Source: JAEZJZ01 sp964450265
GTDB lineage: Bacteria; Bacillota; UBA994; UBA5500
Direction: 5' to 3'
DNA length: 24,321 nucleotides
Assembly (NCBI GenBank): GCA_964450265.1
Contig: CAYVCY010000015.1
Span: 1 to 24,321, forward strand
The stretch's first letter is position 1; every line of letters starts with the position of its first letter. Position numbers and translations under genes: made by a program. Below are positions 7,519-14,411 of the stretch, piece by piece. The notes under the pieces are model-generated. The model searched no databases and was not told the DNA's origin. It was given only the letters and a program-made list of their open reading frames with translations.

Positions 7519-8553
7519 ATGCGCAAGTTTTTTCCCCTGGCTGCGGCCTTGCTGATCATCGGCCTAGGCTTGATCGGCTGGTGGCGCTATACTGGACACG
7601 AAGAGGCCACCCGCAGTGAGTTCATCATGGGCACTTATATCGAAGCCAGGGCGTATGGCAGAGGTGCGGAAGCCGCTCTGGATGCGGTCTACGTCCGCCT
7701 GCACGAGATAGAACAGAGGATGACCATCAACCAGCCTGACAGCGAGATCAGCCAGGTCAATCAGCAGGCCGGGAATCAACCAGTAAGGGTGAGTAGCGAC
7801 ACCTTCGAAGTGCTGCAAGCAGCCCTGCATTTTGCCGAGCTCAGCGGCGGCAAGTTTGATCCGACCATTCAGCCGCTGGTCACCCTGTGGAGTATCGGCT
7901 CACCTCTAGCCCGGGTTCCCTCCGACCAAGAGATCGCCTCCGCCTTAGTCTTGGTTGACTATCGGCTGGTGGAGATGGACGCAGCGAGCAAGTCGGTCTT
8001 CTTGCCGCAGGCCGGGATGGGTCTGGACTTGGGGGGTATCGCCAAGGGCTACGCTGCCGACCAGGCGGTGGCGATCATGCGGGAGCATGGCATAAAGGAT
8101 GGATTGATCAGCCTGGGAGGCAATCTGTACACACTAGGACAAAACCCGAGCGGAGACCGCCCCTGGCGGATCGGAGTGCAGGATCCGGAGGACACCCGCA
8201 ACACCTATGTGGCAGTGTTGGAGCCTCGGGACGAGACCTTGGTGACATCTGGTGCCTACGAGCGCTTCTTGATAGCTGACGGTACGGTCTATCATCATAT
8301 CATCGACCCTGACACCGGCTATCCAGCAGAGACCGATGTGCTCAGTTCCACCATTGTCACCACTAGCTCCATCGACGCAGATGCCCTCAGCACCAGCGTG
8401 TTCATCCTGGGGCGCGAACGCGGGATGGAATTGGTCGAAAGCTTGCCCGGTGTCGAAGCCGCAGTGATCGATCAGGATCACCGCATCTTTCTGACACCTG
8501 GGCTGAAGGACCGCCTGACGGTGATCGACGATCGCTATCAACTTGTGCCCTGA
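7519..8553 (+). CDS. apbE: FAD:protein FMN transferase ApbE
   Basis: A 344-residue protein starting at ATG 7519 behind AAGGAGG. Residues 6-22 form an N-terminal membrane anchor or uncleaved signal with no lipobox cysteine, so the enzyme acts outside the membrane. ApbE hallmarks occur in order: MGTYIEARA at 37-45, DLGGIAKGYAAD at 170-181, ISLGGNLYTLG at 197-207, TSGAYERF at 243-250, HHIIDPDTGYP at 259-269 and DADALSTSVFILG at 286-298, which carries Mg2+ and FAD ligands. It transfers FMN from FAD to threonine in (S/T)GAT motifs. The lipoprotein immediately upstream has three such motifs and is the obvious substrate. The downstream Gx transporter gene is 25 bp away and almost certainly co-transcribed. 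Confidence 0.95.
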   Translation: MRKFFPLAAALLIIGLGLIGWWRYTGHEEATRSEFIMGTYIEARAYGRGAEAALDAVYVRLHEIEQRMTINQPDSEISQVNQQAGNQPVRVSSDTFEVLQAALHFAELSGGKFDPTIQPLVTLWSIGSPLARVPSDQEIASALVLVDYRLVEMDAASKSVFLPQAGMGLDLGGIAKGYAADQAVAIMREHGIKDGLISLGGNLYTLGQNPSGDRPWRIGVQDPEDTRNTYVAVLEPRDETLVTSGAYERFLIADGTVYHHIIDPDTGYPAETDVLSSTIVTTSSIDADALSTSVFILGRERGMELVESLPGVEAAVIDQDHRIFLTPGLKDRLTVIDDRYQLVP

Positions 8554-8578
8554 TCTACGGGCAACCGGGGGAGAAACT

Positions 8579-9121
8579 GTGAACAAGGCGAAGAAAATAG
8601 TCCTGTTAGGCATTTTGATTGCGCTGGCATTAGCGCTACATGTGGCAGAAAGAATGATCCCCTTGCCCATTTTGCCGGTGCCAGGGGTGAAATTAGGATT
8701 AGCCAACATTGTCACCTTGGTGGCCATCTTCATGCTGCCCTTCCACGAGATATTGTTGTTCGTGATCATCCGCACCACCCTTTCGTCGATGTTTGGCGGC
8801 GGGCTGAGCGGGTTCCTGTTCAGCTTGTCCGGAGGCTTGTTCAGCATGCTGGTGATGTACCTGCTGGCCAAGTTTGCCCATCGCTGGCTCAGCCTGCCTG
8901 CGATCAGCGTGATCGGGGCGCTCTTTCATAATATCGGACAGCTGTTGGTGGCGGCGTTCATCGTCAAGACCATCGGGATCATGCTCTACTTGCCGCTGTT
9001 GATCGTTGCTGCCGGACTGACCGGTCTGGCGGTAGGGTTCACGACCTTGCTGCTAATGCGGGCTCTGACCAGCGCTCAGCTGATCGAAGTATCCGACGCT
9101 TTGCTGCCCCTTATCAAGTAA
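8579..9121 (+). CDS. Gx transporter family membrane protein (heptaprenyl diphosphate synthase component I-like)
   Basis: GTG 8579 follows GGGGGAG by about 6 bases and gives 180 residues. An upstream in-frame start at 8543 would overlap apbE and has no ribosome site. The protein is almost entirely hydrophobic, with roughly five or six membrane helices. It shows family signatures PGVKLGLANIVTL near 33-45, FSLSGGLFSMLVMYL near 80-94 and GALFHNIGQLLVAAF near 112-126. The family is often annotated as heptaprenyl diphosphate synthase subunit I, but its topology is that of a small substrate-binding membrane protein (ECF S-component-like), and it is commonly found beside apbE and FMN-binding proteins. 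A role in supplying flavin or quinone precursor, or in anchoring the flavin pathway, is inferred. Confidence 0.85.
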   Translation: MNKAKKIVLLGILIALALALHVAERMIPLPILPVPGVKLGLANIVTLVAIFMLPFHEILLFVIIRTTLSSMFGGGLSGFLFSLSGGLFSMLVMYLLAKFAHRWLSLPAISVIGALFHNIGQLLVAAFIVKTIGIMLYLPLLIVAAGLTGLAVGFTTLLLMRALTSAQLIEVSDALLPLIK

Positions 9122-9140
9122 TAACACTGGCTGACTGAAG

Positions 9141-9160
9141 TTCTTCGCTGCACTTAGCAA
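9141..9160. repeat. Degenerate TTCTTCGCT-type short element
   Basis: TTCTTCGCTGCACTTAGCAA lies 20 bases after the Gx transporter stop codon. It aligns with TTCTTCGCTACGCTTAGAAT inside the copy at 19978-20007 and with the copy at 10561-10581. Confidence 0.4.
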
Positions 9161-9163
9161 ACG

Positions 9164-9202
9164 TGGGCCGAGCCACGCAAAGGCGTGACCCGGCCCATCT
9201 TT
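9164..9202 (+). terminator. Terminator after apbE-Gx transporter operon
   Basis: GGGCCG (9165-9170) pairs with CGGCCC (9191-9196), and inner CACGC (9174-9178) pairs with GCGTG (9183-9187) around an AAAG loop, with a small internal bulge. ATCTTTCT follows. Confidence 0.75.
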
Positions 9203-9232
9203 CTGTCCATTTTCTCAACCCGTTGCGGATTG

Positions 9233-9241
9233 TGATATAAT
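9233..9241 (+). promoter_or_regulatory. Orphan extended -10 promoter
   Basis: TGATATAAT is a perfect extended -10 with a weak upstream -35. It points rightward into a stretch that holds no conventional gene, only a small ORF and a hairpin before the convergent M20 peptidase gene. Confidence 0.5.
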
Positions 9242-9271
9242 GGAAGATACCCTGGTTAGGGAGGGATGCAG

Positions 9272-9379
9272 TTGACGCCATACATAGAAGCCGTTAAGCT
9301 CTGGCAGTCGTACCCAACAGACGCCCAGTTCAGCTCACAAACAGGGAGGCTTTCCTTGAGACAGGATAGCCTCCGCTGA
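9272..9379 (+). CDS. Possible 35-residue small protein or small RNA
   Basis: TTG 9272 follows AGGGAGG by about 7 bases and runs 35 codons to TGA 9377. It would be expressed from the extended -10 at 9233. An in-frame ATG at 9266 is too close to the ribosome site. The peptide starts MTPYIEAVKLWQSYP and is polar and soluble; no family is recognised. The last third of the ORF overlaps the hairpin at 9345-9374, so a small RNA of about 130 nt ending in that hairpin is an equally good reading. Confidence 0.3.
   Translation: MTPYIEAVKLWQSYPTDAQFSSQTGRLSLRQDSLR
9345..9374 (-). terminator. Hairpin 3' of the M20 peptidase gene
   Basis: GGAGGCT (9345-9351) pairs with AGCCTCC (9368-9374), with an inner TCCT/AGGA pair. 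On the minus strand it is followed by CTGTTTGTG, a modest U-rich tail, 28 bases past the peptidase stop codon. It could also end the orphan transcript from 9233. Confidence 0.5.
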
Positions 9380-9401
9380 TATATCCGTCTAGGCCACCGT
9401 T

Positions 9402-10544
9402 TTAGCCTTCGTGCTCGGCGGCAGCCAGGACCAGCAGCGCCAGTTGCGTCATCCCGATCGGGATCGGGCGCACATCCAGCGATTCATCCATGCGGTGAGC
9501 ACCTCGGCCGGCGGTGATACCCACGCAAACGGCGGGAATGCCTTGACTAAGGGGCACATTGGCATCGGTGGAGCTAGGCCCAGATACCGACTCTACCCCC
9601 AGGGTAGTAAGAATCTCGCGGGCTAGCTGCACCAGATAGTGATCGGACGGGATGGCCCCGCCGGGGCGATCACCCACCACTTTCACGTTCAAGTCCACTC
9701 CACCCTCTTCGGCATGGCGGGTGAGGATCGCCCGCAGCCTGCCCTCCAAGTCGGCCAGACTGTCTGCACTGGTGGAGCGCATGTCGATCAGCATCTCGGC
9801 GTTGGGAGCGATGGTGTTGATGGAGGTGCCACCGGAAATGGTGCCGACGTTGTAGCTGGTGCGAGGATCCTGAGGCACTGTCAGGTGCGAGATGTCGGCG
9901 ATCATGCGTCCGGCCACGTGGATCGCATTCGGGTCGCCGAAATTACCCCAGCTGTGGCCGCCGCCGGTACTGACGTTGACCTGCAATCTACGGCTGGCGA
10001 TTCCTTGATGAACCACCGAGCTGAGGTTGCCGTCCACGGCAATCACAGCGTCCACCTCTTGGCCATACTTGGCCATGGCGGCTTTCATCCCTCTCAAGTC
10101 GCCTAAGCCCTCTTCTCCGGCGGTGCCGACCAGAATGATGCGCCCCATGGGGGTGATGTTCAGCGCTTTCAACCCTGCGACCAGTTGAATCAAGGCGGCC
10201 ACAGCAGTGGAGTCATCCCTCACACCCGGTGCATGCAGGAAGTGCCCTTCTCTCCTCACGGTGACATCGGTTCCTGCCGGGAAGACGGTGTCCAGGTGGG
10301 CAGCTACCAGCAGAGTCTGTCCCGGTTCACCGCTGCCGATTTCCGCATAGACGTTGGGGGTATCATCCACATAGACGTTGTCCAAGCCGAGCTCGCGCCA
10401 GCGGCGAGCCACATATTCCGCCCGCTCATGCTCTTGGAACGGGGGAGCCGCCACCTCACAGACGGCAATATTCTCAGCGATCATCTCCTCGTGGTGTGCG
10501 GTGAAGTATTCCTGTAGACGCTGCAGCAAATCACGATCGATCAA
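9402..10544 (-). CDS. M20 family metallopeptidase (PepT/CPG2-like)
   Basis: A 380-residue protein starting at TTG 10544, 6 bases after AGGAGGG. Di-zinc site residues of the M20 family are visible: AAHLDTV with H83 and D85, GVRDDSTA with bridging D110 (or D111), TAGEEGLGD with catalytic E144 and ligand E145, AVDGN with D171, and a C-terminal GRGAHRMDE supplying the last histidine. The dimerisation domain lies between about 185 and 300, beginning with GGGHSWGNFG. It is a cytosolic aminopeptidase or carboxypeptidase acting on short peptides. The sequence resembles PepT-like tripeptidases more than ArgE or DapE, but the substrate is inferred. The gene is divergent from the one at 10687 and convergent with the apbE block. 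Confidence 0.9.
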   Translation of the reverse strand: MIDRDLLQRLQEYFTAHHEEMIAENIAVCEVAAPPFQEHERAEYVARRWRELGLDNVYVDDTPNVYAEIGSGEPGQTLLVAAHLDTVFPAGTDVTVRREGHFLHAPGVRDDSTAVAALIQLVAGLKALNITPMGRIILVGTAGEEGLGDLRGMKAAMAKYGQEVDAVIAVDGNLSSVVHQGIASRRLQVNVSTGGGHSWGNFGDPNAIHVAGRMIADISHLTVPQDPRTSYNVGTISGGTSINTIAPNAEMLIDMRSTSADSLADLEGRLRAILTRHAEEGGVDLNVKVVGDRPGGAIPSDHYLVQLAREILTTLGVESVSGPSSTDANVPLSQGIPAVCVGITAGRGAHRMDESLDVRPIPIGMTQLALLVLAAAEHEG

Positions 10545-10560
10545 TGCCTATCCCTCCTAA

Positions 10561-10581
10561 AACTTCGCTTCACTAAGCAAT
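10561..10581. repeat. Degenerate CTTCGCT-type short element
   Basis: AACTTCGCTTCACTAAGCAA agrees at most positions with the copy at 9141-9160. It lies 16 bases upstream of the M20 peptidase start. Confidence 0.3.
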
Positions 10582-10686
10582 AATTCGACGATACTGCTCA
10601 TAAACCTTCTTTAAATCACCCCTTAACCTTCTCTGCACCTACCTCGTATACTGAAGCAGCGAGGAGCCAAAGGAGGTGTCCACCTG

Positions 10687-11043
10687 TTGCGCATGACTAA
10701 GATGACACTCAACCGACGGTTGCGCCAGGCGCTTGGCAGGAGGGTTGTGCTGAAAGCGGAAGGCTTCTGCAGTGAAGAGGGCCGTCTGCGAGCTGTCGGA
10801 CGGCGGATGATCCGGGTGTCTGGACAGTTCTTCGTACAAGAGAATCTGGATCAGATCGTGATCAGCCGTGTATGTCGCAGGAGCGGATGTCGCGTTACCA
10901 TACTGACCACTGGCGGTGAAGCTCTCAACGGACGGCTGGTCCAGCTCGGCCGGGATTTCGTCGAATTGAACCACCATTCTGGCAGACATCGACGCCTGAC
11001 TCTGATCCCGATCGGCAGAGTGATCGGTATCGAAAGATCCTAA
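10687..11043 (+). CDS. Small protein with two possible Sm/SH3-like barrel segments, unassigned
   Basis: TTG 10687 follows AGGAGG (10671-10676) by 10 bases; the in-frame ATG at 10693 lies 16 bases away and is less likely. The 118-residue product is basic and has no signal peptide or membrane segment. By eye it has two similar halves of alternating strands. Residues 16-60 run LGRRVVLKAEGFCSEEGRLR to IVIS; residues 68-117 run CRVTILTTGGEALNGRLVQL to VIGIER, with the pattern V.I.T..G..L.G.L...G.DFVEL....IPI..VIGI seen in Sm-like and DUF2642-type small barrels. RNA or nucleic-acid binding is one possibility, and a spore-coat-type role another; neither is demonstrated. A possible TATACT -10 lies at 10647-10652. 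The gene ends at its own terminator (11047). Confidence 0.7.
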   Translation: MRMTKMTLNRRLRQALGRRVVLKAEGFCSEEGRLRAVGRRMIRVSGQFFVQENLDQIVISRVCRRSGCRVTILTTGGEALNGRLVQLGRDFVELNHHSGRHRRLTLIPIGRVIGIERS

Positions 11044-11046
11044 AGC

Positions 11047-11074
11047 AAACGCGCTTGCACCAGCAGGCGCGTTT
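11047..11074 (+). terminator. Terminator after the small barrel-type protein
   Basis: AAACGCGC (11047-11054) pairs perfectly with GCGCGTTT (11067-11074). Inner TTGC/GCAG pairs extend the stem to a four-base loop, and CAATTT follows. The hairpin starts three bases after the stop codon. Confidence 0.8.
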
Positions 11075-11159
11075 CAATTTAGTTCGATCGGCGGACAAGC
11101 AGGAAAAACAGCTTGGTGTGCGGAAGTTTGAAGGGAGTTATATTGATGGAGGGATTAGA

Positions 11160-13148
11160 TTGACGAATTCGAGCAGACGCATCACCATCGATGACATCTA
11201 TCGCATGCAGTGGGTAGGTGATCCGCAGGTATCTCCGGATGGCCAGCAGATTGCATACGTGGTCAAGGTTGCTGACAGAGAGGACAAGACCAAGTATCAA
11301 TCTCGCATTTGGCTAGTTCCGGCCGCCGGCGGAAAGCCGGTACAGCTGACCGCTGGACCGAAGACAGATAGCAACCCCCGTTGGTCCCCAAATGGCACCA
11401 CCCTGGCCTTCACATCCAACCGCGCGGACGGAAATCAGATTTTCTTGCTGCCCGTCGGCGGAGGAGAAGCCAAGCAGTTGACCAAGGCCAAACACAGGGC
11501 CGGTACCCCGATATGGTCACCTGACGGCAGCAAGATCGCCTTCGTCACTAAGGTATCCAGCAGCATCGCTGACGAGAGCGAAGAGAAAAGTGACGTGAAA
11601 GTGATCACTCGCCTGCATTACAAACAGAACGGCGAAGGTTTCCTGGATGATCGCTATGCTCAGGTGTTTGTGGTCGACGTAGCCAGCGGAGAACAGACCC
11701 AGCTGACCAACGGCAACTATGATTGTTCTGGACTGAGTTGGTCTCCCTGTAGCCAGTTTCTCGCCTTTGGCTCCAACCGTGATCCAGAAAGCGAGTACAA
11801 TCGCATGGCGTCGCAGATCTGGGTGGTGCCGGTTACCGGAGGGGAACTGCGCCAAGTGACCACTGGCCAAGGGCCGTGCCGAAATCCCAGCTGGTCGCCC
11901 GATGGACAGCAGATCGCTTATCTCGGTCACAATCGGGAATTCAACGTGGCCACCTTAGACCGGATCTGCATCGTGCCGGCAGACGGCGGCGAATCCCGCA
12001 TGCTCACCTGCGAGTTTGATCGGCAACCGGGGAATTCCTGCGGCAGCGACATGGTCTCGGCCACCGATCCAGGCCTGATTTGGGCAGCCGACGGGCAAAG
12101 TATTTATTTCACCTCTACCGATCGCAGCCGGACCAAGGTATACTCGGTGAGCATTGGCGAACAGCCAACGGTACAACAGCTGAGCCCCGAGGTGGATCAG
12201 GTCGTCTACGGAATGTCTTATCGGGGCGGCACCTGCGCCGTGACCTTGACCAGCCCCCAGATGGTAGGAGATGTGCATCTGCTGCAGGACGGCAAGTTCG
12301 TGCGCTTGACTGAGCAAAACAAGGAACTGCTGGACGAGTTGACGTTGACCTCGCCAGAGCAATTCACCTTTGAATGTGAAGGGCTGACCGTTGAAGGTTG
12401 GGTGATGCCACCGGTGGGCGTAAAGCCGGGGGTGAAGTATCCTTCAGTGTTGCAGATCCATGGCGGTCCTCATGTAGCCTACGGTTACACTTTCATGCAT
12501 GAGTTCCACTTGCTCTGCGCGGCAGGATATGCGGTCGTCTACTCCAATCCGCCGGGAAGTCAGGGCTACGGACAGGAATTCGTGTCCAAGACCCATCACG
12601 ATTGGGGCGGCTTGGACTACCGGGCAGTGATGGCAGCAATGGAGCAAGCCTTGGCCTTAGGATTCATTGACGAAGAGAGCATGGGCGTTACCGGCGGCAG
12701 CTATGGCGGCTACATGACCAACTGGATTATCTCGCAGAATGACCGCTTTAAGGCGGCTGTGACCGCCCGCAGCACCAGTAACCGCTACAGCCAGTTCGGC
12801 ACCAGCGATATCGGCTATGGCAACGGTCAGTATGAGTTTCCTGGCAACCCGTGGGACAACCCAGAGGGCTACATGAAACGCTCGCCGATCACCTATGTGC
12901 ACAATGTGAACACGCCGGTGTTGATCATCCATAGCGAGCAGGACCTGCGCTGCCCGATCGAGCAGGGAGAACAATGGTACACGGCGCTGAAATGGTTGCG
13001 CAAGGAAGCCGTGTTCGTGCGCTTCCCAAACGAAACCCACGAGCTTTCCCGCTCCGGACAGCCGAGGCACCGCACCGAGCGCCTGCAGCACATTCTCAAC
13101 TGGTTCAAGAAATACATCCCCACTGACGCCAGCGAATACTGTGAGTAA
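11160..13148 (+). CDS. Prolyl oligopeptidase family S9 peptidase (YuxL-like)
   Basis: TTG 11160 is chosen because GGAGGG lies 7 bases upstream. It gives 662 residues, normal for this family. The 35 extra residues of the longer open frame overlap the upstream terminator and are rejected. The N-terminal half is a beta-propeller with repeated motifs (SPDGQQIAYV, SPNGTTLAFTSN, SPDGSKIAFVTK, SPDGQQIAYLGH). The C-terminal alpha/beta hydrolase domain carries the triad: S514 in GGSYGGYM, D595 in SEQDLRCP and H627 in NETHELS. The end, SRSGQPRHRTERLQHILNWF, is typical of Gram-positive S9C enzymes. There is no signal peptide, so it is a cytosolic dipeptidyl or acylaminoacyl peptidase. It is probably monocistronic, between terminators at 11047 and 13197. 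Confidence 0.94.
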   Translation: MTNSSRRITIDDIYRMQWVGDPQVSPDGQQIAYVVKVADREDKTKYQSRIWLVPAAGGKPVQLTAGPKTDSNPRWSPNGTTLAFTSNRADGNQIFLLPVGGGEAKQLTKAKHRAGTPIWSPDGSKIAFVTKVSSSIADESEEKSDVKVITRLHYKQNGEGFLDDRYAQVFVVDVASGEQTQLTNGNYDCSGLSWSPCSQFLAFGSNRDPESEYNRMASQIWVVPVTGGELRQVTTGQGPCRNPSWSPDGQQIAYLGHNREFNVATLDRICIVPADGGESRMLTCEFDRQPGNSCGSDMVSATDPGLIWAADGQSIYFTSTDRSRTKVYSVSIGEQPTVQQLSPEVDQVVYGMSYRGGTCAVTLTSPQMVGDVHLLQDGKFVRLTEQNKELLDELTLTSPEQFTFECEGLTVEGWVMPPVGVKPGVKYPSVLQIHGGPHVAYGYTFMHEFHLLCAAGYAVVYSNPPGSQGYGQEFVSKTHHDWGGLDYRAVMAAMEQALALGFIDEESMGVTGGSYGGYMTNWIISQNDRFKAAVTARSTSNRYSQFGTSDIGYGNGQYEFPGNPWDNPEGYMKRSPITYVHNVNTPVLIIHSEQDLRCPIEQGEQWYTALKWLRKEAVFVRFPNETHELSRSGQPRHRTERLQHILNWFKKYIPTDASEYCE

Positions 13149-13196
13149 TCACGGGAAACACAAAACGGCTTTGATTGGATAATCGAGGAGAACAGA

Positions 13197-13232
13197 ACAC
13201 AGGCAGCACCTCATCTGAGGCGCTGCCTGTGT
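13197..13232. terminator. Bidirectional hairpin between convergent genes
   Basis: ACACAGGCAGC (13197-13207) pairs perfectly with GCTGCCTGTGT (13222-13232). An inner CCTC/GAGG pair closes an ATCT loop. It lies between the S9 peptidase (+) and the propeller lipoprotein (-). Neither side has a strong T-run. Confidence 0.65.
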
Positions 13233-13246
13233 CATTGATAGAGCTA

Positions 13247-14251
13247 CTAGCCTCCTGTTTCGCCGGCCGGCGAAATGTCCAATACCTGCACCCGAAAAGG
13301 CTCTTCATCCTCAGCAAACTCAAAGTCAAACACCGCGTAATAGAGGCGTTGGCCATCGGGAGACCAAAGCTGCCCCAGGACCGGATCGCCAGCGGTCAGC
13401 TGCATCGGTTCTGTTCCGTCGGATTGGGCCAGCCAAAGATCGGCGCTGATGCCGTCGGCAGCCTGCTTTAGGTAAGCCACTTGCTTAAACTCCGGCGGGC
13501 GAGCGGAAACTGACTGCACACCGCTAGCCACCAACGTCGTCTCGCCTGAGCCATCATGGGCCGCCATGCGGCGCAAGGGGCCGGCAGACAGCGGCTCTGC
13601 TACGTACAGGTCTTCCAAAGCCAAGTCAAAGGCCTCTCCGATGGCCAGCTGCCGCTGGTCTTGCCCATCCCAGCGGACGCTGGCGATAAAGGGCGGCTGC
13701 TCTTCAGGATAGCTGACAAAGAACAATCGATCCCCAGTAGAAAGCTTGGCCCACGCGAGGGCACGGATGGCTGCCGCTCGAGCGATCTCGCTCCTCTCCT
13801 GCCCGGTCAAGTCGACCATCAGGAGGCTATCCCCGACTACTACCGCTAACCGATCGCTATCTGGGGACCAGACCAGCGGGCCAACCTGTTCTTCATCTAC
13901 AATCTGTTCTGGCCCGCTGCCATCAGCGTTAGCCAGCCATACCCCAGCGGCGGTCCAGGCCAATCTCTGCCCGTCAGGGGAATAGGCAGCATAGAAGCTG
14001 ACGGAATCGAACTCCAAAACCTTGGTCGCCTCACTTCCGTCGGAGGGTTGAATCCAGCCCTCATTCAGCTCCCCTTTGGATCGGACCACCAACAGCGAAC
14101 TGCCATCTGGGCTGATAGCCACCGGAGCACCGCTGCCTAGGGTGGTCGGTGTAGGCAGAGATATCTCGGGTGGCACCGCCCGGCGACAAGCGGTGGATCC
14201 CAGCGCCAACAGGCAACAGACGACGACAACAGACCAGAATCGCATCCTCAT
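13247..14251 (-). CDS. Probable secreted lipoprotein with PD40/TolB-like beta-propeller
   Basis: ATG 14251 is chosen, 9 bases after GGGAA; in-frame GTG 14260 and TTG 14257 lie too close to that site. The product is 334 residues. An N-terminal signal peptide with a hydrophobic core ends in LGSTAC. The -3 residue is Ser rather than Leu, a weak lipobox, so lipidation at C22 is likely but not certain. The mature part consists of WD40-like/PD40 repeats with SPDGSSLLVV, SPDGQRLAWT, SPDSDRLAVV and SPDGQRLYYA at roughly 50, 90, 130 and 300. This is a ligand- or protein-binding propeller without a visible enzyme domain. A promoter (TTGCCG-16-TAGAAT) lies upstream. It is divergent from 14412 and convergent with the S9 peptidase. 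Confidence 0.8.
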   Translation of the reverse strand: MRMRFWSVVVVCCLLALGSTACRRAVPPEISLPTPTTLGSGAPVAISPDGSSLLVVRSKGELNEGWIQPSDGSEATKVLEFDSVSFYAAYSPDGQRLAWTAAGVWLANADGSGPEQIVDEEQVGPLVWSPDSDRLAVVVGDSLLMVDLTGQERSEIARAAAIRALAWAKLSTGDRLFFVSYPEEQPPFIASVRWDGQDQRQLAIGEAFDLALEDLYVAEPLSAGPLRRMAAHDGSGETTLVASGVQSVSARPPEFKQVAYLKQAADGISADLWLAQSDGTEPMQLTAGDPVLGQLWSPDGQRLYYAVFDFEFAEDEEPFRVQVLDISPAGETGG

Positions 14252-14280
14252 AGTCAACACTTCCCAACTTGCTAAACTTG

Positions 14281-14308
14281 ATTCTATTATCCCCTACCGG
14301 CTCGGCAA
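14281..14308 (-). promoter_or_regulatory. Sigma-A-like promoter for the propeller lipoprotein
   Basis: On the minus strand, TTGCCG (14308-14303), a 16 bp spacer and TAGAAT (14286-14281). The -10 lies about 30 bp before the ATG. Confidence 0.45.
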
Positions 14309-14411
14309 CAACACAGACCCTCCCTGGCGCGCAAAAACGGTAATAAACCTGTCCCCAATGCGTAATATTTGGTGATCCCCTGCCCTTGTGGTGCTAGAAG
14401 GAGGACGCTAA

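Noticed and set aside
11055..11159. 35-residue N-terminal extension of the S9 peptidase
   Set aside because: It overlaps the upstream terminator hairpin; TTG 11160 has a correctly spaced GGAGGG site.
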